This document shows, piece after piece, positions 16,400 through 24,195 of a stretch of DNA of 64,000 bases; the stretch's first letter is position 1; each line of letters begins with the position of its first letter. The stretch is from Pseudemcibacter sp038106445 (GTDB lineage Bacteria; Pseudomonadota; Alphaproteobacteria; Sphingomonadales; Emcibacteraceae), in NCBI GenBank assembly GCA_038106445.1, contig JAYODU010000007.1:47280-111279 (forward strand), given 5' to 3'. The notes under the pieces are model-generated. The model made no database searches and had not been told where the DNA came from. It saw only the letters and a program-made list of their open reading frames with translations. Both the position numbers and the translations under genes were made by a program.

Positions 16400-18454
16400 A
16401 TGACTGAAATCCATTATAGTGCCTGCCCGCATGACTGCCCATCCACCTGTGCATTGTTGGTGGAAAAAATTGATGATCAAACCATAGGCCGCCTGAACGG
16501 AAACCCGGATAACGGCTATACGGCCGGGGTAATCTGCGCCAAGGTGGCACGTTACGCCGAACGCACCCATCATCCGGAACGCCTGACCACACCGCTTAAG
16601 CGCATCGGGCCAAAAGGATCCGGTGAATTTGAAGCCATTTCATGGGACGAAGCCCTGGACGCCGTTGCTGATGCCTTACGTGACGCAGGGGCAAAATATG
16701 GACCGGAAACCGTATGGCCATATTCATATGGTGGCACAATGGGACTTTTACAATCCGGCAGCATGGAACGACTTCGTCATGAAATGGGGTATTCGTTGAT
16801 GCGTTCAACCACCTGCAGCGGGTTGGTGAATACAGGCTGGAAAGCCGGATACGGGCACAGGATTGGGCCCGATCCCCGTGAAATGGCAGAAGCCGATCTG
16901 ATCATCATCTGGGGCACTAATGCCGTATCAACGCAGGTCAATGTCATGACCCATGTCAGTCGCGCGAAAAAAAATCGCGGGGCAACCGTTATTGTCGTTG
17001 ATCCATATGAAAACCCGACCGCAAAAACGGCTGATATTCACATTGCATTACGCCCGGGCACAGATGGCGCCCTTGCCTGTGCCTTAATGCATATTGCTTT
17101 CCGTGATGGTTATGCGGATTGGGACCATCTTGAAAAATATACCGATGTCCCCCGTGAGTTAGAGGAACATTTAAAGACCAGATCCCCGGCATGGGCCGCA
17201 GAAATAACCGGGCTCACGGTTGATGAAATAGAAAATCTTGCGGAACTTTATTATAAAACTGCCCGCGCCTATATCCGGCTTGGATACGGTCTTTCGCGTT
17301 GCCGCAATGGTGCAGTAAATGTCCATGCCGTAAGCGCCATTCCCGTTGTCGCCAACAAATGGAAAGAACCCGGTGCCGGGATTTTTTATAACAGTGGCGC
17401 GGCGGTTTATCCTTTTGATTATACGCTTATGTGCGGCCTTGATGTGTTAAAGGATAATGTCAGGTCAATTGATCATTCACGCATCGGCCCTGCTCTATGT
17501 GGGGATAAAGCTGATCTTGGAAACGGTCCACCCGTTACAGCCATGATTGTACAGGGAACAAACCCGGCTTCGATCGCACCGGATCAGCATAAAGTGCTTG
17601 AGGGGCTTTCAAGGGAAGATTTATTTTTATGTGTCCATGAACAGTTTATGACGGAAACAGCAAAATTTGCTGATATTGTGCTTCCCTGCACAACCTTTGT
17701 GGAACATGATGATCTTTATAAAGGCGGCGGTCATACATTTATCCATTACGGACCAAAAATTATAAAGCCCGTAGGTGAAAGCCGCCCAAATCACGATGTT
17801 ATGTGCGGGATTGCAAAACGTCTTGGCGCAAAACACCGTGGGCATTACATGACAGCCAACGAAATAATTGATGAAACCCTGAAAATATCAGGCTTCCCCG
17901 CCCTTGAAAGCCTTGCAAAAACGCATTTTCATGATTGTGCCCAGAGTTTTGAAAAGCATCATTTTACAAATGGTTATCCGTGGCCGGATGGAAAATTCCG
18001 TTTCAAGCCGGGTTGGGAAAATATTGGCCCGCGCGGCCATGAGCTTCCACACCTCCCTGACCACTGGGATGCTCCGGGCGGTGTGGATGATGATCATCCC
18101 TATAAATTAATAACACCACCGGCACGAAATTTTTTAAATTCGAGCTTTAATAACACACCTTCTTCACTGAAACGGGAAGAACGACCAACACTTCAAATCC
18201 ATCCTCAAGATACGGCCCGTGAAGGAATATCAGACGGTGATTTTGTCACCATTGGCAACACACTCGGTGAACTCAACCTTTATGCCAAAATCGTTCATGG
18301 TGCAAAACCCGGTGTGCTCGTCACCGAAGGGATATGGGCCAACGAAAAATTTAATGGTGGAAAGGGTGTAAATATCCTTGTCAGCGCTGAAGTCGCAGCC
18401 CCCAATGGTGGTGTTGTTTATCACGATACCGGTGTCTGGCTTAAAAGCGTTTAA
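16400..18454 (+). CDS. Molybdopterin (bis-MGD) oxidoreductase with [4Fe-4S] cluster
   Basis: A 684-aa protein of the DMSO reductase family. Cys9, Cys13, Cys17 and Cys46 form C-x3-C-x3-C-x28-C for an iron-sulfur cluster. The region STTCSGLVNTGW (near 135) is where the Mo ligand is expected. IIIWGTNAVSTQ and DPYENPTAKTADIHIALRPG are cofactor-domain motifs, and the C-terminal molydopterin dinucleotide domain is present (about 560-680). I start at 16400 because the cluster begins right after it. A TTG at 16376 is also in frame. No Tat signal is present, so it is cytoplasmic. No partner subunit or chaperone gene is nearby. Substrate unknown. Confidence 0.88.
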   Translation: MTEIHYSACPHDCPSTCALLVEKIDDQTIGRLNGNPDNGYTAGVICAKVARYAERTHHPERLTTPLKRIGPKGSGEFEAISWDEALDAVADALRDAGAKYGPETVWPYSYGGTMGLLQSGSMERLRHEMGYSLMRSTTCSGLVNTGWKAGYGHRIGPDPREMAEADLIIIWGTNAVSTQVNVMTHVSRAKKNRGATVIVVDPYENPTAKTADIHIALRPGTDGALACALMHIAFRDGYADWDHLEKYTDVPRELEEHLKTRSPAWAAEITGLTVDEIENLAELYYKTARAYIRLGYGLSRCRNGAVNVHAVSAIPVVANKWKEPGAGIFYNSGAAVYPFDYTLMCGLDVLKDNVRSIDHSRIGPALCGDKADLGNGPPVTAMIVQGTNPASIAPDQHKVLEGLSREDLFLCVHEQFMTETAKFADIVLPCTTFVEHDDLYKGGGHTFIHYGPKIIKPVGESRPNHDVMCGIAKRLGAKHRGHYMTANEIIDETLKISGFPALESLAKTHFHDCAQSFEKHHFTNGYPWPDGKFRFKPGWENIGPRGHELPHLPDHWDAPGGVDDDHPYKLITPPARNFLNSSFNNTPSSLKREERPTLQIHPQDTAREGISDGDFVTIGNTLGELNLYAKIVHGAKPGVLVTEGIWANEKFNGGKGVNILVSAEVAAPNGGVVYHDTGVWLKSV

Positions 18455-18456
18455 AT

Positions 18457-19044
18457 TCATACCCCAAGCTGCTCTGCAGCGTCAGAAATATTGATCTGCT
18501 GACCTTTAAATACAAATGGACTTGAACGCGATGTCACATGTAAACCATCTATCTTTGCAAGCACATTCAGGATTTCTTCCGAAATGCCGTCGGAAAAAAA
18601 TTCCTGTTCCGGATCGGTTGACATATTGACAAACGGCAGTACAGCTATGGATTTTGAAATGTTTGATGATGCCACATCCACTTCCGGGCTATCATCATCC
18701 CGGATATAGCCATCCCACACCAGTAGAATAATCGCGATTGCCATAAGCCCTAGCTCAACTCGTTCAAGCTTTCGACTAGTTTGCTGGGTGTTGCTATCTT
18801 CGACCGGCACCTCCGTGCTTCGTTTAAGTCCTTCCGGGGTTAGTTCAAATGCCCATGCAAAAAGAAGCGCAAATGAAAAACCGATTATCCCGATATAAAC
18901 AACAATACTATTCAGGACGGATGGAAGGTTTAACGCAGGGACCACAACATTTGTCACTTGCATCACGACCCAACCCAGCATGATATAGGCGATCCCTACC
19001 CTGAAAACATTCCTGCGCTTTAACTCGTCGAATAAACCTGACAA
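18457..19044 (-). pseudogene. Truncated membrane-anchored TolB/cyclase-like regulator
   Basis: A 195-aa reading frame from a TTG at 19044 with GAGAGGG upstream. It has MSGLFDELKRRNVFRVGIAY, two membrane helices in the first third, a third helix near 110-125, then SIAVLPFVNMSTDPEQEFFSDGISEEI. Proteins of this architecture normally continue past AEQLGV with EGSVR and a long TPR region. Here the frame stops at that point, two bases from the stop of the molybdopterin gene on the other strand. It looks like a gene cut short by rearrangement, although the membrane part could still be made. Confidence 0.65.
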
Positions 19045-19116
19045 GCACCCTCTCCCATGTAATATGAGCGAAGCTTAGCAAAAAAACCTTTATATGCATA
19101 GAATTATGTACTTAAG

Positions 19117-20139
19117 CTATCCGTTTCTGAAGGTATAACCATAGCCATTAATCGCCGGAACGCCACCCAAATGTGCGTATAGGATTTTTGATCCCTTGGG
19201 GAAATATCCTTTCCTGATCAAATCCATCATACCCTGCATTGATTTTCCCTCGTAAACCGGGTCCGTCATCATTCCTTCAAGGCGGGCACAGGTTCTGATC
19301 GCATCCTTTGTTTCTTCGCTCGGTACGCCATAATAAGGATAAGCATAATCCTCATGCAGGATAATATCATCTTCTGAAATCTCTTGAGTAAGCTCCACAA
19401 GCCTGGCCGTGTTTTTTGCAATTTCAAGCACCTGTGCTTTTGTCTGGGCCGGTGTGCCGCTCGCATCAATGCCGATTACTTTTCTTGCCCGCCCGTCAGC
19501 TGCAAACCCGACAAGCATCCCCGCATGGGTTGACCCGGTCACCGTACAAACCACGATATAATCAAATTTAAAGCCCTGTGCCGCTTCCTGATCACGGACT
19601 TCTTCGGCGAAACCAACAAAGCCAAGCCCACCGTATTTATGCACGGATGCACCAGCCGGGATCGCATAGGGCTTACCGCCCTTTGCTTCAACATCCTTAA
19701 GCGCATTTTCCCAGCTTTCCCGGATACCGATATCGAACCCTTCATCAACCAGTTCCACATCCGCCCCCATAACCCGTGAAAGCAGAATATTTCCCACCCG
19801 GTCATAGACGGCGTCTTCGTGCGGCACCCAGCTTTCCTGAACGAGCCTACATTTAAATCCGATCTTGGCGGCTGTCGCCGCCACAAGACGCGTATGATTT
19901 GACTGAACACCGCCAATGGAAACAAGCGTATCTGCACCGGATGCAATGGCATCCGGCACGATATATTCAAGCTTCCTGAGTTTATTACCACCAAACGCGA
20001 GGCCACTATTACAATCTTCACGTTTTGCATATATTTCAACATCACCGCCAAGGTGTGCACTCAGCTTTTCAAGCTTCTCAATCGGTGTCGGGCCAAAGGT
20101 AAGCGGGTAGCGTTCGAATTTATCAAGCCTGGTTAACAT
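19117..20139 (-). CDS. acdS: 1-aminocyclopropane-1-carboxylate deaminase
   Basis: A 340-aa fold-type II PLP enzyme that opens ACC, the plant ethylene precursor, to 2-oxobutanoate and ammonia. The PLP lysine is K53 in FGGNKLRKLEY. SIGGVQSNHTR supplies the Ser/Asn contacts. The residues said to separate ACC deaminase from D-cysteine desulfhydrase are both of the deaminase type: Glu297 in VYEGKS and Leu324 in AHLGG. The length equals that of the Pseudomonas enzyme. A divergent Lrp-type regulator is 157 nt away, the usual acdR-acdS layout. Confidence 0.92.
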   Translation of the reverse strand: MLTRLDKFERYPLTFGPTPIEKLEKLSAHLGGDVEIYAKREDCNSGLAFGGNKLRKLEYIVPDAIASGADTLVSIGGVQSNHTRLVAATAAKIGFKCRLVQESWVPHEDAVYDRVGNILLSRVMGADVELVDEGFDIGIRESWENALKDVEAKGGKPYAIPAGASVHKYGGLGFVGFAEEVRDQEAAQGFKFDYIVVCTVTGSTHAGMLVGFAADGRARKVIGIDASGTPAQTKAQVLEIAKNTARLVELTQEISEDDIILHEDYAYPYYGVPSEETKDAIRTCARLEGMMTDPVYEGKSMQGMMDLIRKGYFPKGSKILYAHLGGVPAINGYGYTFRNG

Positions 20140-20296
20140 CTCATAATCCTATGTTTTGTTTAATGGCTGGATCATAACAAAACATTTATGAAATGTACTC
20201 TCTATTTTAAACAGAATATTTTACTATATTGACAAATAATGTGGTTATTTTTAATTAATTATTTAAATCTATTTACTTTTTACGGAATATTCTTTC
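20140..20296. promoter_or_regulatory. Divergent acdS/acdR promoter region with repeated GAATATT motif
   Basis: AT-rich 157-bp gap. On the plus strand TTGACA (20229-20234) is a consensus -35 element with a weak TAATTA-like -10 17 nt further, directed at the regulator. GAATATT occurs at 20214-20220 and again as the palindrome GAATATTC at 20285-20292. Paired AT-rich palindromic boxes are what an Lrp-family regulator would bind, but the assignment is inference. Confidence 0.4.
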
Positions 20297-20761
20297 ATGA
20301 TACAAACACTTGATAAAACAGATCTGGCGATTCTACGACACCTGCAACGTGACGGACGGCTAACCAATGCCGACCTTGCAGATATGGTCAATGTGTCACC
20401 CGCAACCTGCCACCGTCGCACCGATCAGCTTTTTAGGGAAGGCTATATTTCCAACGTTCGTGCAGCCGTTAACCCGGAAAAAGTCGGGCATGGTGCCCTT
20501 TTTATGGTTGGTGTGGTACTTGACCGGTCAACCAAGGAAAGCTTCCGTGACTTTGAGGCGGCAATTAAAAAATTTCCGTTTGTGCTTGATTGTCATCTAA
20601 CTGCCGGTGATTTTGATTACCTTCTAAAAATCCGCATGCGTGATCTTAAGGATTTCAGCAAAACACACGGGGAAAGGCTGCTTGGTCTGCCGGGGGTAAG
20701 ACAGACCAGAACATTTTTTGTAATGAAAGAAGTGATCGATAACGCCCCGCTTGATTTTTAA
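20297..20761 (+). CDS. acdR: Lrp/AsnC family regulator, probable AcdR
   Basis: A 154-aa protein with an N-terminal winged HTH (LDKTDLAILRHLQRDGRLTN, then VSPATCHRRTDQL) and a C-terminal RAM/AsnC ligand domain (about 65-145). It is transcribed divergently from acdS. In several bacteria an Lrp-type AcdR controls acdS in response to ACC, so regulation of the neighbouring deaminase is the natural inference. Its stop overlaps by 4 nt the convergent ada gene. The gene symbol depends on the context, not on sequence alone. Confidence 0.8.
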   Translation: MIQTLDKTDLAILRHLQRDGRLTNADLADMVNVSPATCHRRTDQLFREGYISNVRAAVNPEKVGHGALFMVGVVLDRSTKESFRDFEAAIKKFPFVLDCHLTAGDFDYLLKIRMRDLKDFSKTHGERLLGLPGVRQTRTFFVMKEVIDNAPLDF

Positions 20762-21792
20762 GCGCGTCTTTCCTGATCAATTAGTGCCCGTTTACGGTCA
20801 AGCCCCCAGCGAAACCCGCCAAGTGACCCATCCCCGCGCAAAACCCGGTGACACGGGATGAGCACACCAATATTATTTCTTGCATTTGCCGATGCAACGG
20901 CGCGCACCGCTTTCGGGATACCCATGCGTTCGGCCTGTTCTTTATAGGAAAGAACCTCGCCTAGTTTTACACTCATAAGAAACCGCCAGACTTTTATCTG
21001 AAACGCAGTTCCGTTCAAATGAAGCGGGATGTCCGGGCGCTTAGCACCATGCGAAATGTGACGCTCAAAGGCTTCAATCCATTCATTAAGTGCGTCTTCG
21101 CTTGTTTTCGGTGTTTCATGAAATTCCGCATTTGGATATTCTTCCTTAAGCTGGGTGGTAAGTTCTTCCCGCGTATCACCAAAATGGATCATGCACACAC
21201 CACGGTCCGTCGCCGCCATAATAATAAGCCCAAGTGAACATTCGCGAATGGCATAGGATATCTGTTCCCCCCTGCCGCCAGCGCGGTATGCGGCCGGGGT
21301 CATACCGATCCGGCCATCAATCTGTTCATAAATGCGGCTTGATGATCCATACCCCGCTTCATAGATTGCCCCGGAAATATCATCGCCTTCTTTTAGCGCA
21401 GATTTGAATTTTTGCAGCCGAAGTCCATTTTGGTATTCTTTGGGGCTTACACCATATGCCGCCTTGAATTTACGTTGAATATGATGGGAACTTAATCCCG
21501 AAATATCCGCCAATGTTTCAAGGGTTATTTTTTCGTCTGCTTGGGTTTCGATATAGTCTGCAACCTTGGTCAATGAATTATAATCCCGCGGGTTACATTT
21601 TTTGCATGGGCGTAAGGATTGCTTTTCTGCTTCTTCGCAGGACTTGAATAGCCGCATATTTGCCCTTAACGCCGGACGTGACGGGCAGGATGGCTTGCAA
21701 TAAACCCCCGTTGTGATCACGCCATAATAAAATTTTCCGTCGTAAGCTTTATCGCCGGTTTCTATAGCGTTCCAGTATTCTTCTTCAGACAT
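20758..21792 (-). CDS. ada: Bifunctional Ada: methyl-responsive regulator and O6-methylguanine-DNA methyltransferase
   Basis: A 344-aa protein with the three Ada parts. The N-terminal zinc domain has Cys32, Cys36, Cys63 and Cys66 (GVYCKPSC and PCKKC), where Cys32 is the methylphosphotriester acceptor. An AraC-type HTH follows (about 78-170; ISGLSSHHIQRKFKAAYGVS). The C-terminal methyltransferase carries IPCHRV with acceptor Cys314. It repairs alkylated DNA and, once methylated, activates repair genes such as alkB, which lies 5 kb away. GGAGC upstream supports the start. Confidence 0.93.
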   Translation of the reverse strand: MSEEEYWNAIETGDKAYDGKFYYGVITTGVYCKPSCPSRPALRANMRLFKSCEEAEKQSLRPCKKCNPRDYNSLTKVADYIETQADEKITLETLADISGLSSHHIQRKFKAAYGVSPKEYQNGLRLQKFKSALKEGDDISGAIYEAGYGSSSRIYEQIDGRIGMTPAAYRAGGRGEQISYAIRECSLGLIIMAATDRGVCMIHFGDTREELTTQLKEEYPNAEFHETPKTSEDALNEWIEAFERHISHGAKRPDIPLHLNGTAFQIKVWRFLMSVKLGEVLSYKEQAERMGIPKAVRAVASANARNNIGVLIPCHRVLRGDGSLGGFRWGLDRKRALIDQERRA

Positions 21793-22046
21793 TTTAAATG
21801 CTCCGTATTGATTGATAATAGGTGCATTTTATGGATACTGCAAAATCAATCGCTCCGATTATTGCGGTTTTATAAAATATTGACATTCAAGCCCTGCTGC
21901 CGTATCAATCGCCACGGTTCAGGAAGCCAGCCGCCGGCAGGCGTTAGCCATGGTGAATTTCCCTTATTTATTAAATGTTGATCCATTTTTGGACTTCACA
22001 GCAATGCGGTCCCCTGTCGGTATCGTCCATCTGAATGGAGATAAAC

Positions 22047-22454
22047 ATGAATATTTCAGAATTAAAAGCACAGGCAAAACGCCTGCGTACCTATTTAGCA
22101 ACAAAAAATATTGAACTAAACCACAGTGCATTGCTGGAGGCACTTGCCGCGCAGCATGGCTACCGTGACTGGAACACCTTATCCGCAACATTCGGCGAAG
22201 AAAACTGGTCATCGGTTGGTGACCGGGTTAGGGGAACATATCTTGGCCATCCGTTCACCGGCATTATCCGCTCAATGCACATCAGCAAAAACGAAGGTAT
22301 TAGGCGTTATCAATTTCAATTTGATAACTCGATTGATGTGGTTAAATCAGATAAGTTTTCCAATTTTCGCAAACACGTTTCCGCCGATCTTAATACTGAT
22401 CTCGTGAGCGTAAACATGAAATGGGAACCGGATGGTATTTTGGTTTTAAATTAA
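22047..22454 (+). CDS. Glyoxalase_8 superfamily-type small protein
   Basis: A 135-aa protein. The first 50 residues (LKAQAKRLRTYLATKNIELN, then HGYRDWNTLSA) are the short helical module found at the N-terminus of proteins annotated as glyoxalase superfamily (PF20066-like). The rest (about 55-135) is beta-rich and unknown to me. I choose the ATG at 22047 because GGAG lies 7 nt before it. An in-frame ATG at 22035 contains that ribosome site. The biochemical role is unknown. Confidence 0.7.
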   Translation: MNISELKAQAKRLRTYLATKNIELNHSALLEALAAQHGYRDWNTLSATFGEENWSSVGDRVRGTYLGHPFTGIIRSMHISKNEGIRRYQFQFDNSIDVVKSDKFSNFRKHVSADLNTDLVSVNMKWEPDGILVLN

Positions 22455-22462
22455 CGAATATG

Positions 22463-22493
22463 CCGCCATTCCATAACTGATCCGGAATGGCGG
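22463..22493. terminator. Hairpin between convergent genes
   Basis: CCGCCATTCC (22463-22472) pairs exactly with GGAATGGCGG (22484-22493) over an 11-nt loop. It lies between two converging genes, so it could end transcription from either side, although neither flank has a clear T tract. Confidence 0.55.
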
Positions 22494-22500
22494 TAATTAT

Positions 22501-24195
22501 CTAACGGCTAAAAACCACCTTGCCACCAACAATGGTCATGACCGTTTCGCTATTCATTATTTCGATCGGTTCGATTTTCATCCAGTCCTTATCAAAAACT
22601 GAAAAGTCCGCTTTCTTGCCGACTTCTATGCTGCCGGTGATATCTTCCCTGAACGCCGCACGGGCCGCCCACAGGGTCATGGTTTTTAGGGCCTGTTCGT
22701 GGCTTAAGCGTTCCTCAATGCGCCAGTCATCGGTATAGTGCCCGTTAAAATCGGTGCGCTGAACGAGGGAGAAAAATTCTTCACGCGGATCACCCCGTTC
22801 CACCGGCGCGTCGGTTCCGGCAGAAAAACGGATACCCTGATCAATCAATGTTTTCCATAGATACGCGTTCTTAAGCCTTTCCGATCCAATCCGCGCAGGG
22901 GCAAAATTCATATCCCCCTTCACGGTTGAAGCTTCGACCACCGCAATAATATCAAGGTTTTTATACCGTTTTTGATCATCCGGATGAATGATTTGCGCAT
23001 GCTCAATCCGCCAGCGTGGATCGGCATCAATGCGTTCTTCGGGCGGAACCGCGTTAAGTGCTTCTTCATATAAATCAAGCACAAACCGGTTCGCATAATC
23101 GCCAATGGCATGGGTTTCAATCTGTATCCCTTTCTTAAGGGCATCAATATAAACAGGCAATGCCCGATCACGGTCAATAAGTTGTAAACCTTTGCCCGGG
23201 GCATCATTATATGGTTCAAGAAGCGCAGCACCACGGCTACCCAAAGCACCATCAGCAAAATACTTGATCATTTTTAAATCAAGCATATTATCCGCCGACA
23301 TTTCCAGGCCACGTTCCAGCAATTTTGCGGCTTCATCACCCATCATCATCGAATAATACATGCGTGTGCTCAGGGTTCCTTCCGCATGCATTTCCTTTAA
23401 AATATCAAAATCCGCATATGTTCCACCCGCCTGATGCACCTGTGTCCACCCCATTCTGGCCACGAAATCAACACCCGCCTGAATTGAGCGTTTATCCTGC
23501 ATGCGGTTTGGGGTCGGGATATGCTGACGGATCAGCGCCATTGCGTTATCAATAAACATACCCGTCGGTTCGCCGTCCGCATCACGAAGTATCTGCCCCC
23601 CATCGGGATCAGGTGTATCGCGGGTAATACCGGCAATTTCCATAGCTTTTGAATTGGCTACAATGGAATGTTCCCCGGCACGATTGGCAACAACGGGATT
23701 ATTGTGGCTAAACGGATCAAGATCATCTTTGGTCAGAAACCGCTGATCGGACCAGTTATTTTCGATCCAGCCGACACCAACCACCCATTCGCCGTCCGGC
23801 GTTGCTTCCACACGTTCACGTATTTTAGCGACCGTTTCATCAAGTTCATTAATGCCTTGCAGATTAAGCCCCAATTCGCGCTGTCCAATCCATTTGATAT
23901 GGACGTGGGCGTCTGTAAGGCCCGGAAACATAGTATTTCCGCCAAGATCAATAACATTTGTATTTTCACCGATAAAGGCAGTTACATCAGTATCTGATCC
24001 CACAAATACAATCTCATCACCACTTACCGCCACAGCATCGGCAGTCCACTGGGCTTCATTTGCGGTATAAATTATACCGCCCCGCAGCACCATATCTGCT
24101 GGCGAAACCGGATCAACACCATCTGCATCACGAAAAAAGAAAATAATGTAAATTGTAAAAGCGGCAACAACGCCAACTATAATTTTATTTTTCAT
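22501..24195 (-). CDS. Membrane-anchored amidohydrolase (YtcJ-like, amidohydrolase 3)
   Basis: A 564-aa protein. An N-terminal hydrophobic helix (residues 3-20, IIVGVVAAFTIYIIFFF) without a lipobox suggests a membrane anchor. The metal-binding motif is FPGLTDAHVHI. AGEHSIVAN and RIEHAQIIHPDD carry further ligand candidates, and SAGTDAPVERGDP holds the catalytic Asp region. The C-terminus has the usual beta-sandwich close (VGKKADFSVFDKDW). Such enzymes cleave amide bonds in unknown substrates. It starts within the stop of its upstream paralogue (TAATG), so the two are translationally coupled. Confidence 0.87.
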   Translation of the reverse strand: MKNKIIVGVVAAFTIYIIFFFRDADGVDPVSPADMVLRGGIIYTANEAQWTADAVAVSGDEIVFVGSDTDVTAFIGENTNVIDLGGNTMFPGLTDAHVHIKWIGQRELGLNLQGINELDETVAKIRERVEATPDGEWVVGVGWIENNWSDQRFLTKDDLDPFSHNNPVVANRAGEHSIVANSKAMEIAGITRDTPDPDGGQILRDADGEPTGMFIDNAMALIRQHIPTPNRMQDKRSIQAGVDFVARMGWTQVHQAGGTYADFDILKEMHAEGTLSTRMYYSMMMGDEAAKLLERGLEMSADNMLDLKMIKYFADGALGSRGAALLEPYNDAPGKGLQLIDRDRALPVYIDALKKGIQIETHAIGDYANRFVLDLYEEALNAVPPEERIDADPRWRIEHAQIIHPDDQKRYKNLDIIAVVEASTVKGDMNFAPARIGSERLKNAYLWKTLIDQGIRFSAGTDAPVERGDPREEFFSLVQRTDFNGHYTDDWRIEERLSHEQALKTMTLWAARAAFREDITGSIEVGKKADFSVFDKDWMKIEPIEIMNSETVMTIVGGKVVFSR

